A stretch of DNA of 64,000 nt from Kaistella sp. SH40-3 (GCF_030686865.1 NZ_JAQYUS010000002.1:395591-459590), one strand, 5' to 3'; positions 53,538 to 62,428 are shown, numbered from the stretch's first letter. The notes: generated from the sequence alone by a model not told the origin. A program made the numbers and translations.

Positions 53538-55976
53538 ATGATAAAGTTTTTAGTTGGGATGAGTCTTTTTATATCCCTTTTATTTTCAGCACAATCGGTT
53601 CCAATGAGTTCAGCAGAAATTTACGATGACCTACTTCGGTTGCAAAATAATACCACAGTCATGTATTTGGCTGCACATCCTGATGACGAAAATACCAGAA
53701 TTATTTCCTGGCTCACTCATGAAAAACATGTTGATGCAGTTTATCTTTCCTTAACTCGTGGCGATGGTGGACAAAATTTAATCGGTACTGAAAAAGGAGA
53801 ATTATTAGGATTGCTCCGAACCCAGGAACTTTTGGAAGCACGAAAAGTTGATAAAGGAAGACAATGGTTTACCAGAGCCTTGGATTTTGGATATTCTAAA
53901 ACGGCTACAGAAACTTTGAAATTTTGGGATAAGCAGAAAATTTTAGCGGACGTCGTTTGGGCAATTCGTAAAAATAAACCTGAAATTATCATTACCCGTT
54001 TTGATCCAAATTCAAATGGAGAAACTCATGGCCATCATACTGCTTCTGCACTTTTAGCAATGGAAGCATTTGATTTGGCAGGAGATCCAACTGCTTTTCC
54101 GGAACAGTTGAACTCTGTAAAAGTTTGGAAACCCAAAAGAATGTTTTACAATACGAGTTGGTGGTTTTTTGGCAGCAAAGAAAACTTTGATAAAGCCGAT
54201 AAAACCAATTTATTCTCCATCAATGTTGGAACTTATTATTCGACACTTGGAACTTCTAATAATGAAATATCCTCTAAATCAAGAAGTAAACACGCTTGTC
54301 AAGGTTTTGGAATGGCGCTGGAAAGAGGTTCTGATATCGAATATTTAAAATTTTTAAAAGGTGACAAACCGAAATCCAATGATATTTTCGAAGGAATAAA
54401 ATTATCCACAGAAAATGGACCGCTTAAAACCCAAATGGACCAATTGATTTCTGATTATCAATTTAATGATCCGCAACTTTCCTTAAATAATCTACTTCAA
54501 GTTTATGCCTTATTGAAAAAAAATAATGCAGATGATTTAAAATTAAAACAAGTCAAAGATTTGATTTTAAAAACGCAGGGAATTTATTTTGAATGGACGA
54601 CACCAAAAGGTTTCGGAACATTAAACCAAGAAATTACAACTCAATTGGAAATCGCCAATAGAAGCAATAAAAATATTAATATTTCTATTTCCGGAAGTGC
54701 TGACAAAGAAATTTTAGCCAACGAATCATTTAAATCAACAGAGAAATTAAAAATCGATGATGCTAAATTATCTAATCCTTATTGGCTACAAGAAACTCCG
54801 AAAAACAATCTGTACGTCGTAAATAATCCACAAGATATTGGACAACCTGAAATTTTGAATCCAATAAAAAAATCAATTACCATTAATTTTGGGTCTACAA
54901 AAATTGATTACGATATTCCATTAAAGCAAAAAACAGTGAATCCTTCTATTGGTGAGCGTTACGAACCTTTTTATACGGTTCCTGCTTTTGTGGCCAATTT
55001 CGATCAGGAAAACTTTATTTTCAGCAATCAACCCAAACAAATAGCGGTTGAAGTGGAAAGTTTCGTCGCAAATTCTTCTGCAAAAGTTTCTTTAAATGGC
55101 AGTAAAGACTGGAAAATATCTGCGCCACAAACAATTGATTTCAAGGAAATTGGTGAAAAGAAAAAACTATTATTTACGGTTGAACCTCTTTCAAAAAACG
55201 CAAATTCTAATTTAAGCGCCATCATTGAATCTAATGGGAAAATCTATAATCAATCTTTAAATGTGGTCGATTATCCGCATATCGACCGACAGATCTGGCT
55301 TCGAAATGCGCAGGCAAAAGTTCAAAATTTAGATTTAAAAATCCCGAATATTAAGATTGCTTATTTGAAAGGTTCGGGCGACGAAATCCCTTCTTCATTA
55401 AGAGCAATCGGTTTACAGGTTGATGAATTGGATCTCAAAAACTGGAATCCATCACTACTCAAAAATTATGATGTTTTAATTTTAGGAATCAGAATTTATA
55501 ATACGCAGCCTGAAATGGCTTTGATCAATAAAGACCTTTGGAAATTCGTAGAAAACGGTGGTTTGGTGATTAATCAATATAATGTTAATCGCGGTTTATT
55601 GACGGAAGAAATTGCACCTTTCCAATTAAAATTAGGACCCAACAGAATTTCCGAAGAAGATGCAAAAATGAAATTCCTGGTTCCAAACAGTCCAGTTTTT
55701 AATACGCCCAATAAAATTTCAGAAGACGATTTTAAGAATTGGGTTCAGGAAAGAGGATTGTATTTTGCCGATTCTTATGATCAAAATTTAATTCCACTTT
55801 TAGAAGGAAATGATACAGGAGAATCTCCACAGAAAGGAATTTTGCTGGCAGGAAAGTACGGAAAAGGAACTTATGTTTATACGGGATTATCGTTCTTCAG
55901 AGAATTACCGGCGGGCGTTCCGGGTGCGTATAAATTATTTATGAATATATTGGCGCTGGGAAACACGAAAAAGTAA
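53538..55976 (+). CDS. PIG-L-family deacetylase with C-terminal glutamine-amidotransferase-like region
   Basis: An 812-residue secreted protein with a signal peptide (1-18, LLFSAQ). The PIG-L/LmbE deacetylase domain has AHPDDEN with His47 and Asp50, and HGHHTAS near 163 completes the zinc site. A long middle region (about 300-620) is beta-rich. The C-terminal 200 residues contain VLILGIRIYNTQPEMALI and GKYGKGTYVYTGLSFFRELP, resembling the ThuA/GATase-like domain of related large proteins. It probably deacetylates an N-acetylglucosamine-type substrate in the periplasm. A TATCTTTA element (7 of 8) ends 4 bp before the ATG. Confidence 0.88.
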   Translation: MIKFLVGMSLFISLLFSAQSVPMSSAEIYDDLLRLQNNTTVMYLAAHPDDENTRIISWLTHEKHVDAVYLSLTRGDGGQNLIGTEKGELLGLLRTQELLEARKVDKGRQWFTRALDFGYSKTATETLKFWDKQKILADVVWAIRKNKPEIIITRFDPNSNGETHGHHTASALLAMEAFDLAGDPTAFPEQLNSVKVWKPKRMFYNTSWWFFGSKENFDKADKTNLFSINVGTYYSTLGTSNNEISSKSRSKHACQGFGMALERGSDIEYLKFLKGDKPKSNDIFEGIKLSTENGPLKTQMDQLISDYQFNDPQLSLNNLLQVYALLKKNNADDLKLKQVKDLILKTQGIYFEWTTPKGFGTLNQEITTQLEIANRSNKNINISISGSADKEILANESFKSTEKLKIDDAKLSNPYWLQETPKNNLYVVNNPQDIGQPEILNPIKKSITINFGSTKIDYDIPLKQKTVNPSIGERYEPFYTVPAFVANFDQENFIFSNQPKQIAVEVESFVANSSAKVSLNGSKDWKISAPQTIDFKEIGEKKKLLFTVEPLSKNANSNLSAIIESNGKIYNQSLNVVDYPHIDRQIWLRNAQAKVQNLDLKIPNIKIAYLKGSGDEIPSSLRAIGLQVDELDLKNWNPSLLKNYDVLILGIRIYNTQPEMALINKDLWKFVENGGLVINQYNVNRGLLTEEIAPFQLKLGPNRISEEDAKMKFLVPNSPVFNTPNKISEDDFKNWVQERGLYFADSYDQNLIPLLEGNDTGESPQKGILLAGKYGKGTYVYTGLSFFRELPAGVPGAYKLFMNILALGNTKK

Positions 55977-56000
55977 TCGCACGGATTTCACAGATTTTTT

Positions 56001-56280
56001 AAACCACAAAGTCACAAAGAATAATGTAAACTAATGATACTATAATTTTTTGACACATTAGTCACATTAGTATTAAGTAATAGTAAACTTACTAAAAGTG
56101 CACAAAGTAAAAAATCAAAGATTTTTAAAACTCATGTGTTCTTGACCTAACTAAAAAAAACTTATGTGACTAATGTGTTAAAAAAAAAAACAATGTCAAA
56201 AAGTTCAATATAAACTCTATGATTTCTCAAAACATGATAAAGAAGAATAATAAAAGAAAATCTTTGTGACTTTGTGGTAA
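56001..56280. repeat. nested inverted-repeat element
   Basis: The outer arms (56001-56020 and 56261-56280) are inverted copies of AAACCACAAAGTCACAAAGA with 18 of 20 matches. The inner arms (56051-56070 and 56161-56180) are inverted copies of TGACACATTAGTCACATTAG, also 18 of 20. There is no ORF. It fills the gap between the PIG-L and symporter genes and shares its outer word with repeats at 20.8 and 29 kb. Confidence 0.7.
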
Positions 56281-56312
56281 AAACTTTTACGGTTTTAAGT
56301 AAATTTTAAAAT

Positions 56313-56420
56313 ATGAATCAAGAAAAAAACACGAATTGGAAAACCCTTTACACTTCTCTTTTAGTCATTACAGTTTTGATGATTGTGGCGATGTTACTCT
56401 TTCAAAACTATTATAAATGA
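56313..56420 (+). CDS. 35-residue single-helix membrane peptide
   Basis: A short frame MNQEKNTNWKTLYTSLLVIT followed by VLMIVAMLLFQNYYK. It has a polar N-terminus, one transmembrane helix of about 20 residues and a short basic tail. Its stop codon overlaps the ATG of the symporter gene (ATGA), so translation is coupled. Small hydrophobic partners preceding SSS-family transporters are known in other bacteria (for example the YjcH or PanZ-type neighbours), but I see no sequence relationship. It may assist symporter assembly or regulation (inference). Confidence 0.72.
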   Translation: MNQEKNTNWKTLYTSLLVITVLMIVAMLLFQNYYK

Positions 56421-58081
56421 AGAATTTAGATTGGGCGGTTTTAATTTTCGTGTTATTATTTATCGTTATTTACGGGATTTATAAATCCAAAAAAGTAAAG
56501 ACTTCTGCGTCCTTTTTGGGCGGAAAAACCAATCCCTGGTGGATGGTCGGTTTAAGCATTATGGCGACTCAAGCGAGTGCGATTACTTTTTTATCAACGC
56601 CCGGACAAGCCTATCACGACGGTTTGGGATTCGTGCAATTCTATTTTGGATTGCCTATTGCGATGGTGATTCTCTGCGTTTGGGTACTTCCGAAATTTTT
56701 CAAAATGAACGTTTTAACGGCGTATGAATATTTAGAAAAACGGTTTGGACTTTCTACCAGAATTTTAACAGCGATTCTATTTTTAATTCAAAGAGGTTTG
56801 GCGGCAGGAATTACGATTTTTGCGCCGGCCATTATTCTGTCCACCATTTTGGGCTGGAATCTTATTTTAACCAATATTGTGATCGGAACTTTGGTCACCA
56901 TTTATACTTTAGTTGGTGGTACAGAAGCGGTGAGTCAGACGCAGAAACAGCAGATGATTGTTATTTTTATCGGGATGTTTTTGGCGTTTTTTCTCATCGT
57001 TGAAAATTTACCATTAGGCTTAAATGACGCGCTCCTCTATTCCGGACAAATGGGGAAACTCAATCCGGTGAGTTTTGAATTTAATTTGAATAACCGCTAC
57101 AATATTTGGTCTGCCTTTTTGGGTGGAACTTTTTTGTTTTTGAGTTATTTTGGGACCGATCAAAGTCAGGTTCAAAGATATTTGACCGGGAAAAGTTTGA
57201 AGGAAGCACGATTGGGTTTGCTCTTTAATGGCTTATTCAAAATCCCGATGCAATTCTTTATTCTCTTCATTGGAGTGATGGTTTTCGTTTTTTTTCAGTT
57301 TGAAAAGACGCCTTTAAATTTCAATCCACTTTCTCAAACACTGAAAAATAATACAGAATACAAAATCTTAAATTCTGATTTTGATCAACTTCACGAGGAG
57401 AAAAAAGAAAAAATTATCGCCTGGAAAACCGATCATTCCGAAAAAACAATGTCGGAGTTGAAAGATCTTCAGGCAAAAGAAGTGGTCATCAGAGAAGATG
57501 TTAAAAAGTTAATTAATAAAGTCGCTCCGGAAATCGAATCGAATGACAAGGATTACGTTTTCATTTATTATATCCTTAATTATTTACCCACCGGAATTGT
57601 CGGATTATTGATCGCCGTTATTCTCTCTGCCGCCATGAGTTCTACTTCTTCCGAACTGAATGCTTTGGCAACAACGACAGTCGTAGATATTTATAAGCGA
57701 AATTTCGCACCCGATATTTCAGAGAAAAAATACTTGAACGCCTCCAGACTTTTCACGCTGATGTGGGGAATGGTCGCCATATTCTTTGCCGTGAATGCGA
57801 GTTTGTTTGAAAACTTAATTCAGGCCGTTAATATTATTGGCTCCTTGTTTTATGGTGTAATTCTCGGCGTATTTGCAATTGCATTTCTCTTCCCAAAAAT
57901 CGGCGGTAAAGCAACAATGTGGAGTATTCTGATTGTTGAACCTGTGATTATTTTACTTTATTTTTTAGATGTAAAAGAGGTGATTCAACTGGAGTTTTTG
58001 TGGTTGAATCCGATTGGGTGTTTGTTGATGATTGGGGCTGCGAGTTTGTTGGAGGGAATGTTTAAGAAGGTAACGATATAG
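56417..58081 (+). CDS. sodium:solute symporter (SSS family)
   Basis: A 554-residue inner-membrane symporter with about 13 hydrophobic segments. It has the SSS features WMVGLSIMATQASAITFLS, a helix TEAVSQTQKQQMIVIF, and a later SYFGTDQSQVQRYLTGKS. A soluble loop of about 80 residues (300-380) separates late helices. It uses the Na+ gradient to import a solute. Sugar, sialic-acid-like or myo-inositol substrates are typical of this LeuT-like family in Bacteroidota, but none is proven here. It follows a 35-residue peptide gene with overlap. Confidence 0.92.
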   Translation: MKNLDWAVLIFVLLFIVIYGIYKSKKVKTSASFLGGKTNPWWMVGLSIMATQASAITFLSTPGQAYHDGLGFVQFYFGLPIAMVILCVWVLPKFFKMNVLTAYEYLEKRFGLSTRILTAILFLIQRGLAAGITIFAPAIILSTILGWNLILTNIVIGTLVTIYTLVGGTEAVSQTQKQQMIVIFIGMFLAFFLIVENLPLGLNDALLYSGQMGKLNPVSFEFNLNNRYNIWSAFLGGTFLFLSYFGTDQSQVQRYLTGKSLKEARLGLLFNGLFKIPMQFFILFIGVMVFVFFQFEKTPLNFNPLSQTLKNNTEYKILNSDFDQLHEEKKEKIIAWKTDHSEKTMSELKDLQAKEVVIREDVKKLINKVAPEIESNDKDYVFIYYILNYLPTGIVGLLIAVILSAAMSSTSSELNALATTTVVDIYKRNFAPDISEKKYLNASRLFTLMWGMVAIFFAVNASLFENLIQAVNIIGSLFYGVILGVFAIAFLFPKIGGKATMWSILIVEPVIILLYFLDVKEVIQLEFLWLNPIGCLLMIGAASLLEGMFKKVTI

Positions 58082-58084
58082 AAA

Positions 58085-58118
58085 ATGGACACCGAGATTG
58101 GGTGTCCATTAGTTTTAG
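58085..58118 (+). terminator. terminator-like hairpin after symporter
   Basis: A perfect 9-bp stem ATGGACACC/GGTGTCCAT lies just past the symporter stop codon. The following T-run is short, so termination is less certain. Confidence 0.5.
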
Positions 58119-58149
58119 AATCTATATTAAGTCTCGTTATTTAAAAATC

Positions 58150-59223
58150 TTACAAAAATCTAATTTGTAAATTTAGTTTGAAAAACAATTCTCCATCTTC
58201 TTCGTAAACTTCTCCAAAGTTGTGTCTTGAACTACTGGCGGTTTCGAGTTTTGTATTGGAAAGTAAATAATTTTCAAATTCGTTCTTATTATAAATATGA
58301 TAACATAGAATATCTCCATCTTCCTTTACAATTAAATAACCTCCTGTCGCTTCATAATCGCCTGTCCAAACTTTTGAAGGCATCATTCCTAACGCCACAT
58401 CGGTTAAAAATCTTTTTATTTTATAACCATAGAATAAATGTTTATCTGTAATATCAAAGTTTAAGGGATTTTTATTTTCTGTAAGTTGCACTAAATCGGA
58501 AGTATGAGAGTAGGGAGTTGAATAAAAATCTAAGACAATATTTGCTAAGATTTCTGGTAATAAACTATCAATTAGAATTAGATTATTACCAAAAATACTT
58601 CTTTGAGTTTTTGCAAATTGCAATTTCCCACCTTTATTTTCAATTTCTACTATCCTATCTTTAATTTTACTTTTTGATGAAATATTGTTTATATCAACTA
58701 TTTCCTGTTTATTGAATTTTCGACCGATTATTTTAAAAATAAAATTGGTTGTCTCTCCTGCATTTAATAGAGTAGAAGGATGACCTAATTGTGATTTTAT
58801 GCTAAATCCTAAAGCGGGTTGAAGCCCTGTCCGTTGATCATGAACAACAATTGTAATGTCAGTTTTGGAAGTAGATTTTGCTTTCAATGAAATACAATTT
58901 ATACTTTTCATAAAATCCTCTATTTCTGGAACAGAAAAAGTGCCTGAATTACTTTTTATTTCATCTAGTAGATATTTTGCTCTTTGTTGAAATTCAACGA
59001 TTGGAATGCGAAACATTTCTTTATTTCCCGATATAATCACGATATCATCTTGAATCGAATATTCAAAATTACTACTAACTTCGTTTCTAATTATTTTTAA
59101 AATTGGATATACAAGATTGTTAATTTTCTTAATATCTTTATTTCCTGGATGCAATTCTTTATCACCTAACAGTTTAAAAAGTGCGTAAATTTCGCTCCAT
59201 TCTCCTTTGTTTCCTGTTAACAT
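58150..59223 (-). CDS. HpaII-family type II restriction endonuclease
   Basis: A 357-residue endonuclease matching R.HpaII in length and in its start (MLTGNKGEWSEIYALFKLLG). Other features are GFSIKSQLGHPSTLLNAGET and TDVALGMMPSKVWTGDYEAT. HpaII cuts CCGG; the recognition site here is inferred from the family. The gene is the last of a three-gene operon: methyltransferase, small ORF, endonuclease. Base composition is visibly more AT-rich than the flanking housekeeping genes, suggesting horizontal acquisition. No frameshift is present. Confidence 0.92.
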   Translation of the reverse strand: MLTGNKGEWSEIYALFKLLGDKELHPGNKDIKKINNLVYPILKIIRNEVSSNFEYSIQDDIVIISGNKEMFRIPIVEFQQRAKYLLDEIKSNSGTFSVPEIEDFMKSINCISLKAKSTSKTDITIVVHDQRTGLQPALGFSIKSQLGHPSTLLNAGETTNFIFKIIGRKFNKQEIVDINNISSKSKIKDRIVEIENKGGKLQFAKTQRSIFGNNLILIDSLLPEILANIVLDFYSTPYSHTSDLVQLTENKNPLNFDITDKHLFYGYKIKRFLTDVALGMMPSKVWTGDYEATGGYLIVKEDGDILCYHIYNKNEFENYLLSNTKLETASSSRHNFGEVYEEDGELFFKLNLQIRFL

Positions 59224-59543
59224 ATTTCAATCTCTTTTGCTAATTTCCAATCTTCATTATCCCATATTTTACCGTTATAAGATATGCTAGCAATAAAGTT
59301 GTTATCCTCATCTATAATTCGACCACCAATCCAGTTTGATCCTCCAAGATTAAAATATTCTATAAAATTTTGACAAATTATCTTTGCTTCTTTTAAGTCT
59401 TTAATTTGAATGTATAGAAACTCCGCTGGCTTCATCAATTCTTCTAATTGTGCATTATTAGAAAGTTGAGAAAAACGTATAACATCTGTTTCTGAACCTA
59501 AACTAACATATAAATTCTGAGTGTGTTTTTTTATTGATTTCAT
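59217..59543 (-). CDS. small protein between methyltransferase and endonuclease genes
   Basis: A 108-residue protein, MKSIKKHTQNLYVSLGSETD at the start, with a beta-alpha pattern and WIGGRIIDEDNNFIASISYN in the second half. It overlaps the methyltransferase gene by 4 bp and the endonuclease start by 7 bp, so it is translated as part of the restriction-modification operon. It is not a recognised HTH controller (C) protein and has no nuclease motif I can name. Possible roles are a controller, an activity modulator or a repair accessory. All are speculation. Confidence 0.8.
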   Translation of the reverse strand: MKSIKKHTQNLYVSLGSETDVIRFSQLSNNAQLEELMKPAEFLYIQIKDLKEAKIICQNFIEYFNLGGSNWIGGRIIDEDNNFIASISYNGKIWDNEDWKLAKEIEIC

Positions 59544-60838
59544 CTTTTTACTTTTAATTGTTTTAAGATTTCATTTGCAGTTGCCTGTATTGCAGGTACC
59601 GCAACGGAATTACCAAATTGTTTATATGCCGAAGCATCAGCAACTGGGATTAAATAGTCATCAGGAAAACCTTGTAGTCTTGCCCACTCTCTTGGTGTCA
59701 TTTTTCGAATTCCTTCTCGATTAACTGTTCCTTTAATATGTGTTGTCGGAGTAAAATCTGTAATTCTGTGGTCTAAAACCAGATTTCTTTCTCTCCCCAT
59801 TCCACCGACCACAATAGCATTACTTATTTGATCATCAGGTATAATTGCATACCCAAAACCATTGCCTTTACTTTCGTGCCTTGCCTTATGATCTTTTAGA
59901 GTTTGTAAATATTGGGTGGAAAGAAAATATTTCGTAGGTGGTACATGTTCTTCTTTAATATCGGCAAAAGTTACTTTTTGAGATGATGGTTTTGGATATT
60001 CAAAACTTTCAATTCCTAAATCATTTCTAAAACCAACAATATAAATTCTCTCTCTATTTTGGGGAACGCCGAAATCTTTCGCGTTTACAATTTGTGGTTC
60101 AGGAACGAAATAACCCAGATCATTTCGCAAAACATTCAAAATTGTTGCTAAAGTTTTTCCTCCGTTATGACTTCTCAAACCTTTCACATTTTCTAAAAAT
60201 ACTGCTTTCGGTTTTTTGCGTTTAATTATTTCGGCAACATCAAAAAATAATGTTCCTCTCGTATCTTCAAATCCACCGCGTTTCCCAGCAATTGAAAACG
60301 CTTGACATGGAAAACCAGCACATAGAAGATCAAATTCGTCTGGTATATATGATTTTGTTTCTTCTTTTGTAATATCACCAAAAGGTTTTTCGCCAAAATT
60401 GGCTTTATACGTTCGTTTTGCTTCTTTGTCCCATTCACTTGTAAAAACACATTTTCCTCCTAAGTTTTGCAACGCCAAACGAAATCCTCCAATTCCTGCA
60501 AATAAATCGATAAATGTAAACTTGGGATTTTCTACTGGTGGAAATGGAACTTCTAACATTTCAAAAAGTCCCATTTGCAATGCCTCTTCCGCTACTTTAT
60601 TAGTAATTATATTTTCAGGATACTTATTCTCTAAAATCTCTTTAGTAAAATTAATCGCATCATCTTTAAAGAAATTAGAAATCTTTTTATTTTTTAAACT
60701 TTGTAAATAATGTGTAAGAACTGCTTCTTGATTATTTTCTGGTTCTATTAATTTAATTTTAAATTTTTTGTCACCGATTGACTCCAAAGATATTTTTTCT
60801 GTTAACTTCATTTTATATTCTATTATCTCCCCGCTCAT
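59540..60838 (-). CDS. DNA (cytosine-5) methyltransferase, HpaII-type partner
   Basis: A 432-residue C5 cytosine methyltransferase. An N-terminal extension of about 105 residues precedes motif I FIDLFAGIGGFRLALQ. Motif IV has the catalytic Cys in GFPCQAFSIAG, motif VI is AVFLENVKG, motif VIII PQNRERIYIVG and motif X QFGNSVAVPAIQA. It transfers methyl from S-adenosylmethionine to cytosine and protects the host from the linked CCGG-type endonuclease (specificity inferred). The N-terminal extension lacks an obvious HTH, but extensions in other C5 enzymes can bind the operon promoter. The gene is first in the operon. Confidence 0.94.
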   Translation of the reverse strand: MSGEIIEYKMKLTEKISLESIGDKKFKIKLIEPENNQEAVLTHYLQSLKNKKISNFFKDDAINFTKEILENKYPENIITNKVAEEALQMGLFEMLEVPFPPVENPKFTFIDLFAGIGGFRLALQNLGGKCVFTSEWDKEAKRTYKANFGEKPFGDITKEETKSYIPDEFDLLCAGFPCQAFSIAGKRGGFEDTRGTLFFDVAEIIKRKKPKAVFLENVKGLRSHNGGKTLATILNVLRNDLGYFVPEPQIVNAKDFGVPQNRERIYIVGFRNDLGIESFEYPKPSSQKVTFADIKEEHVPPTKYFLSTQYLQTLKDHKARHESKGNGFGYAIIPDDQISNAIVVGGMGRERNLVLDHRITDFTPTTHIKGTVNREGIRKMTPREWARLQGFPDDYLIPVADASAYKQFGNSVAVPAIQATANEILKQLKVKR

Positions 60839-60933
60839 TACTTACACTCCTAATTTTTTATTGTTTCAAAAATTATTTTAATAAAAAATATATTTTCGAT
60901 CTTTTTAATATGTTCGGTACCCTATTTATTTGC

Positions 60934-60972
60934 AGTTGAAGTCTTTCTATTCAATCTTCCAGACCTTCAACT
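60934..60972. promoter_or_regulatory. inverted repeat upstream of the methyltransferase gene
   Basis: AGTTGAAGTCT (60934-60944) pairs with AGACCTTCAACT (60961-60972), an 11-bp stem with one bulged base, about 100 bp upstream of the methyltransferase start. It is not followed by a T-run on either strand, so it is not a terminator. It could be an operator or leader structure. Confidence 0.4.
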
Positions 60973-61091
60973 TCGTCAAATAATTTTACATATTTATTTT
61001 AATTTTCATCTCATTTATTGATGTCATTTTGGTCGAATCATTTTTTCAATTCATTACAAACCTTTTTACTACCTCTTGCAATTTCAACGTC

Positions 61092-61140
61092 CAAAAATAA
61101 AAAACATTGAATGCAAAAATACAATATTAAAAAGACAAAT
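61092..61140 (-). promoter_or_regulatory. candidate promoter(s) of restriction-modification operon
   Basis: Two perfect -7 octamers on the minus strand (TATTTTTG at 61114-61121 and 61092-61099); the first has TTTG 15 bp upstream (61137-61140). They point toward the methyltransferase gene and would give a leader of about 250-280 nt. The rest of 60839-61417 is AT-rich with no supported gene. Confidence 0.4.
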
Positions 61141-61417
61141 TTTTTATAGATCCCATAATTAGTTTAGAAAATAAAAAAATTAAATAACTTCTATAACCAA
61201 AAAAACCTTCATTAATTAAAGGCTTTCCAAAAACTTCACCATATTCCCAGTGCCCCCAAACCACAACCCACCACCATTTACCAATCATATCCCTACTCAC
61301 ATTTCTTCCAAAAACAGTAACATTGAAAAAATAATTCATAAATAAGGGTCTTTTAACGGTACATAGTAAACCATATTTTAATTAGTTTCACATTTAATTA
61401 ACTAAAAAATCAAAAAC

Positions 61418-62149
61418 ATGGCATCAACATCAGAAGTGGGACACGCGAAAAATGTCGCTAATTTCCAAGACCTAATCGAATTCATTTCCGCCTACGGAGC
61501 AAACTACAACCCCTCAAAAAACACCCTCAAACTGCCCCAAATTATCGCGCAAAAAGCAGAGGCCGAAAACAATCTCGCAGAAGTCATCACCAAAAACACA
61601 GACTACAATAACAAAGTCAATCTACGTGTTGATGCCTTTAGCGATGTACGAGCCCTGGCAACAAGGCTCATCGCAGCCCTGCAAACCACAGATGCTTCCA
61701 AAGAAACCATTGCAGATGCAAAAACATTCAATAACAAAATTCAGGGCAAAGGCTCATCCACTCAAAAACCACCTTTAAACCCAAATGATCCACCTCCCAA
61801 AACTATCTCTACAAGTCAGCAATCTTATGATCAAATCATTCAGCATTTAGCAGGTTTAAAAGCAGTATTAGAAGCAGAAGTCTCCTACACCCCAAATGAA
61901 ACAGACCTCCAAATAGCAACCATCGATGCAAAAATCGAAGACCTTACCCAGAAAAATACAGCAGTTGCGCAAACCTACACCGCGGTAAGCAATTCAAGAA
62001 TCATCAGAAACAAAAACCTTTACACCAACGAAAACTCAATCTACGAAATCGCCAAAGAAATAAAACTCTACATCAAAGCGCTATTCGGCTCCACAAGTCC
62101 AGAATTCGCACAGGTAAAAGGAATTAAAATTGTGAAACCCAATTTATAA
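61418..62149 (+). CDS. hypothetical helical protein
   Basis: A 243-residue soluble protein with no signal peptide: ASTSEVGHAKNVANFQDLIE at the start, then AFSDVRALATRLIAALQTTD, and a Pro-rich linker (KPPLNPNDPPPK) near 130 separating two mostly helical halves. It ends FAQVKGIKIVKPNL. It belongs to a recurrent flavobacterial hypothetical family whose start (EVGHAKNVANF) is distinctive, but no function is known to me. Base composition and codon use (many ACC/AAC/GCA) are richer in C than the neighbours. A degenerate 21-bp tandem array follows it immediately. Confidence 0.85.
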   Translation: MASTSEVGHAKNVANFQDLIEFISAYGANYNPSKNTLKLPQIIAQKAEAENNLAEVITKNTDYNNKVNLRVDAFSDVRALATRLIAALQTTDASKETIADAKTFNNKIQGKGSSTQKPPLNPNDPPPKTISTSQQSYDQIIQHLAGLKAVLEAEVSYTPNETDLQIATIDAKIEDLTQKNTAVAQTYTAVSNSRIIRNKNLYTNENSIYEIAKEIKLYIKALFGSTSPEFAQVKGIKIVKPNL

Positions 62150-62167
62150 CCCTTCACAAAAAGAATT

Positions 62168-62356
62168 ATCTGACACTAATATCCGATTATCTGACACTCA
62201 AATCCGATTATGTGACACTCAACTCTGATTATGTGACACTCAACTTAGAATATCTCATCCACAAGTTTGAACCTTGCAACCGCAAATTAGAATACAGCAT
62301 CCACAGATAAGATAATCTCATTCACAGAACAAATAATCGGACACACCATCAGAAAT
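62168..62356. repeat. 21-bp degenerate tandem repeat, about nine units
   Basis: Units of 21 bp begin at 62168, 62189, 62210, 62231 and so on; the first four share ATNTGACACTNAANTCNGATT. The next five units are degenerate but keep the 21-bp phase (CATCCACA and CATTCACAG recur). The repeats are downstream of the hypothetical gene at 61418 and before a strong terminator. Confidence 0.75.
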
Positions 62357-62370
62357 CTCTATTACAATCA

Positions 62371-62411
62371 AAAAAAAATGGATACCAAAATCTGGTATCC
62401 ATTTTTTTTAT
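62371..62411. terminator. strong bidirectional terminator
   Basis: A perfect stem AAATGGATACCA/TGGTATCCATTT with a short loop, extended by an A-run on one side and a T-run on the other. It separates the convergent hypothetical and DUF2911 genes. Confidence 0.9.
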
Positions 62412-62428
62412 AAGCGAAAACAATATTA

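Noticed and set aside
61127..61339. 70-residue minus-strand ORF with a Trp-rich centre
   Set aside because: The composition (KWWWVVVW) and AT-rich surroundings look like chance; no family recognised. A decayed gene fragment cannot be excluded.
62143..62301. Extra coding sequence through the 21-bp repeats
   Set aside because: The open frame has no ATG and is not in frame with the preceding gene; treated as a repeat array only.
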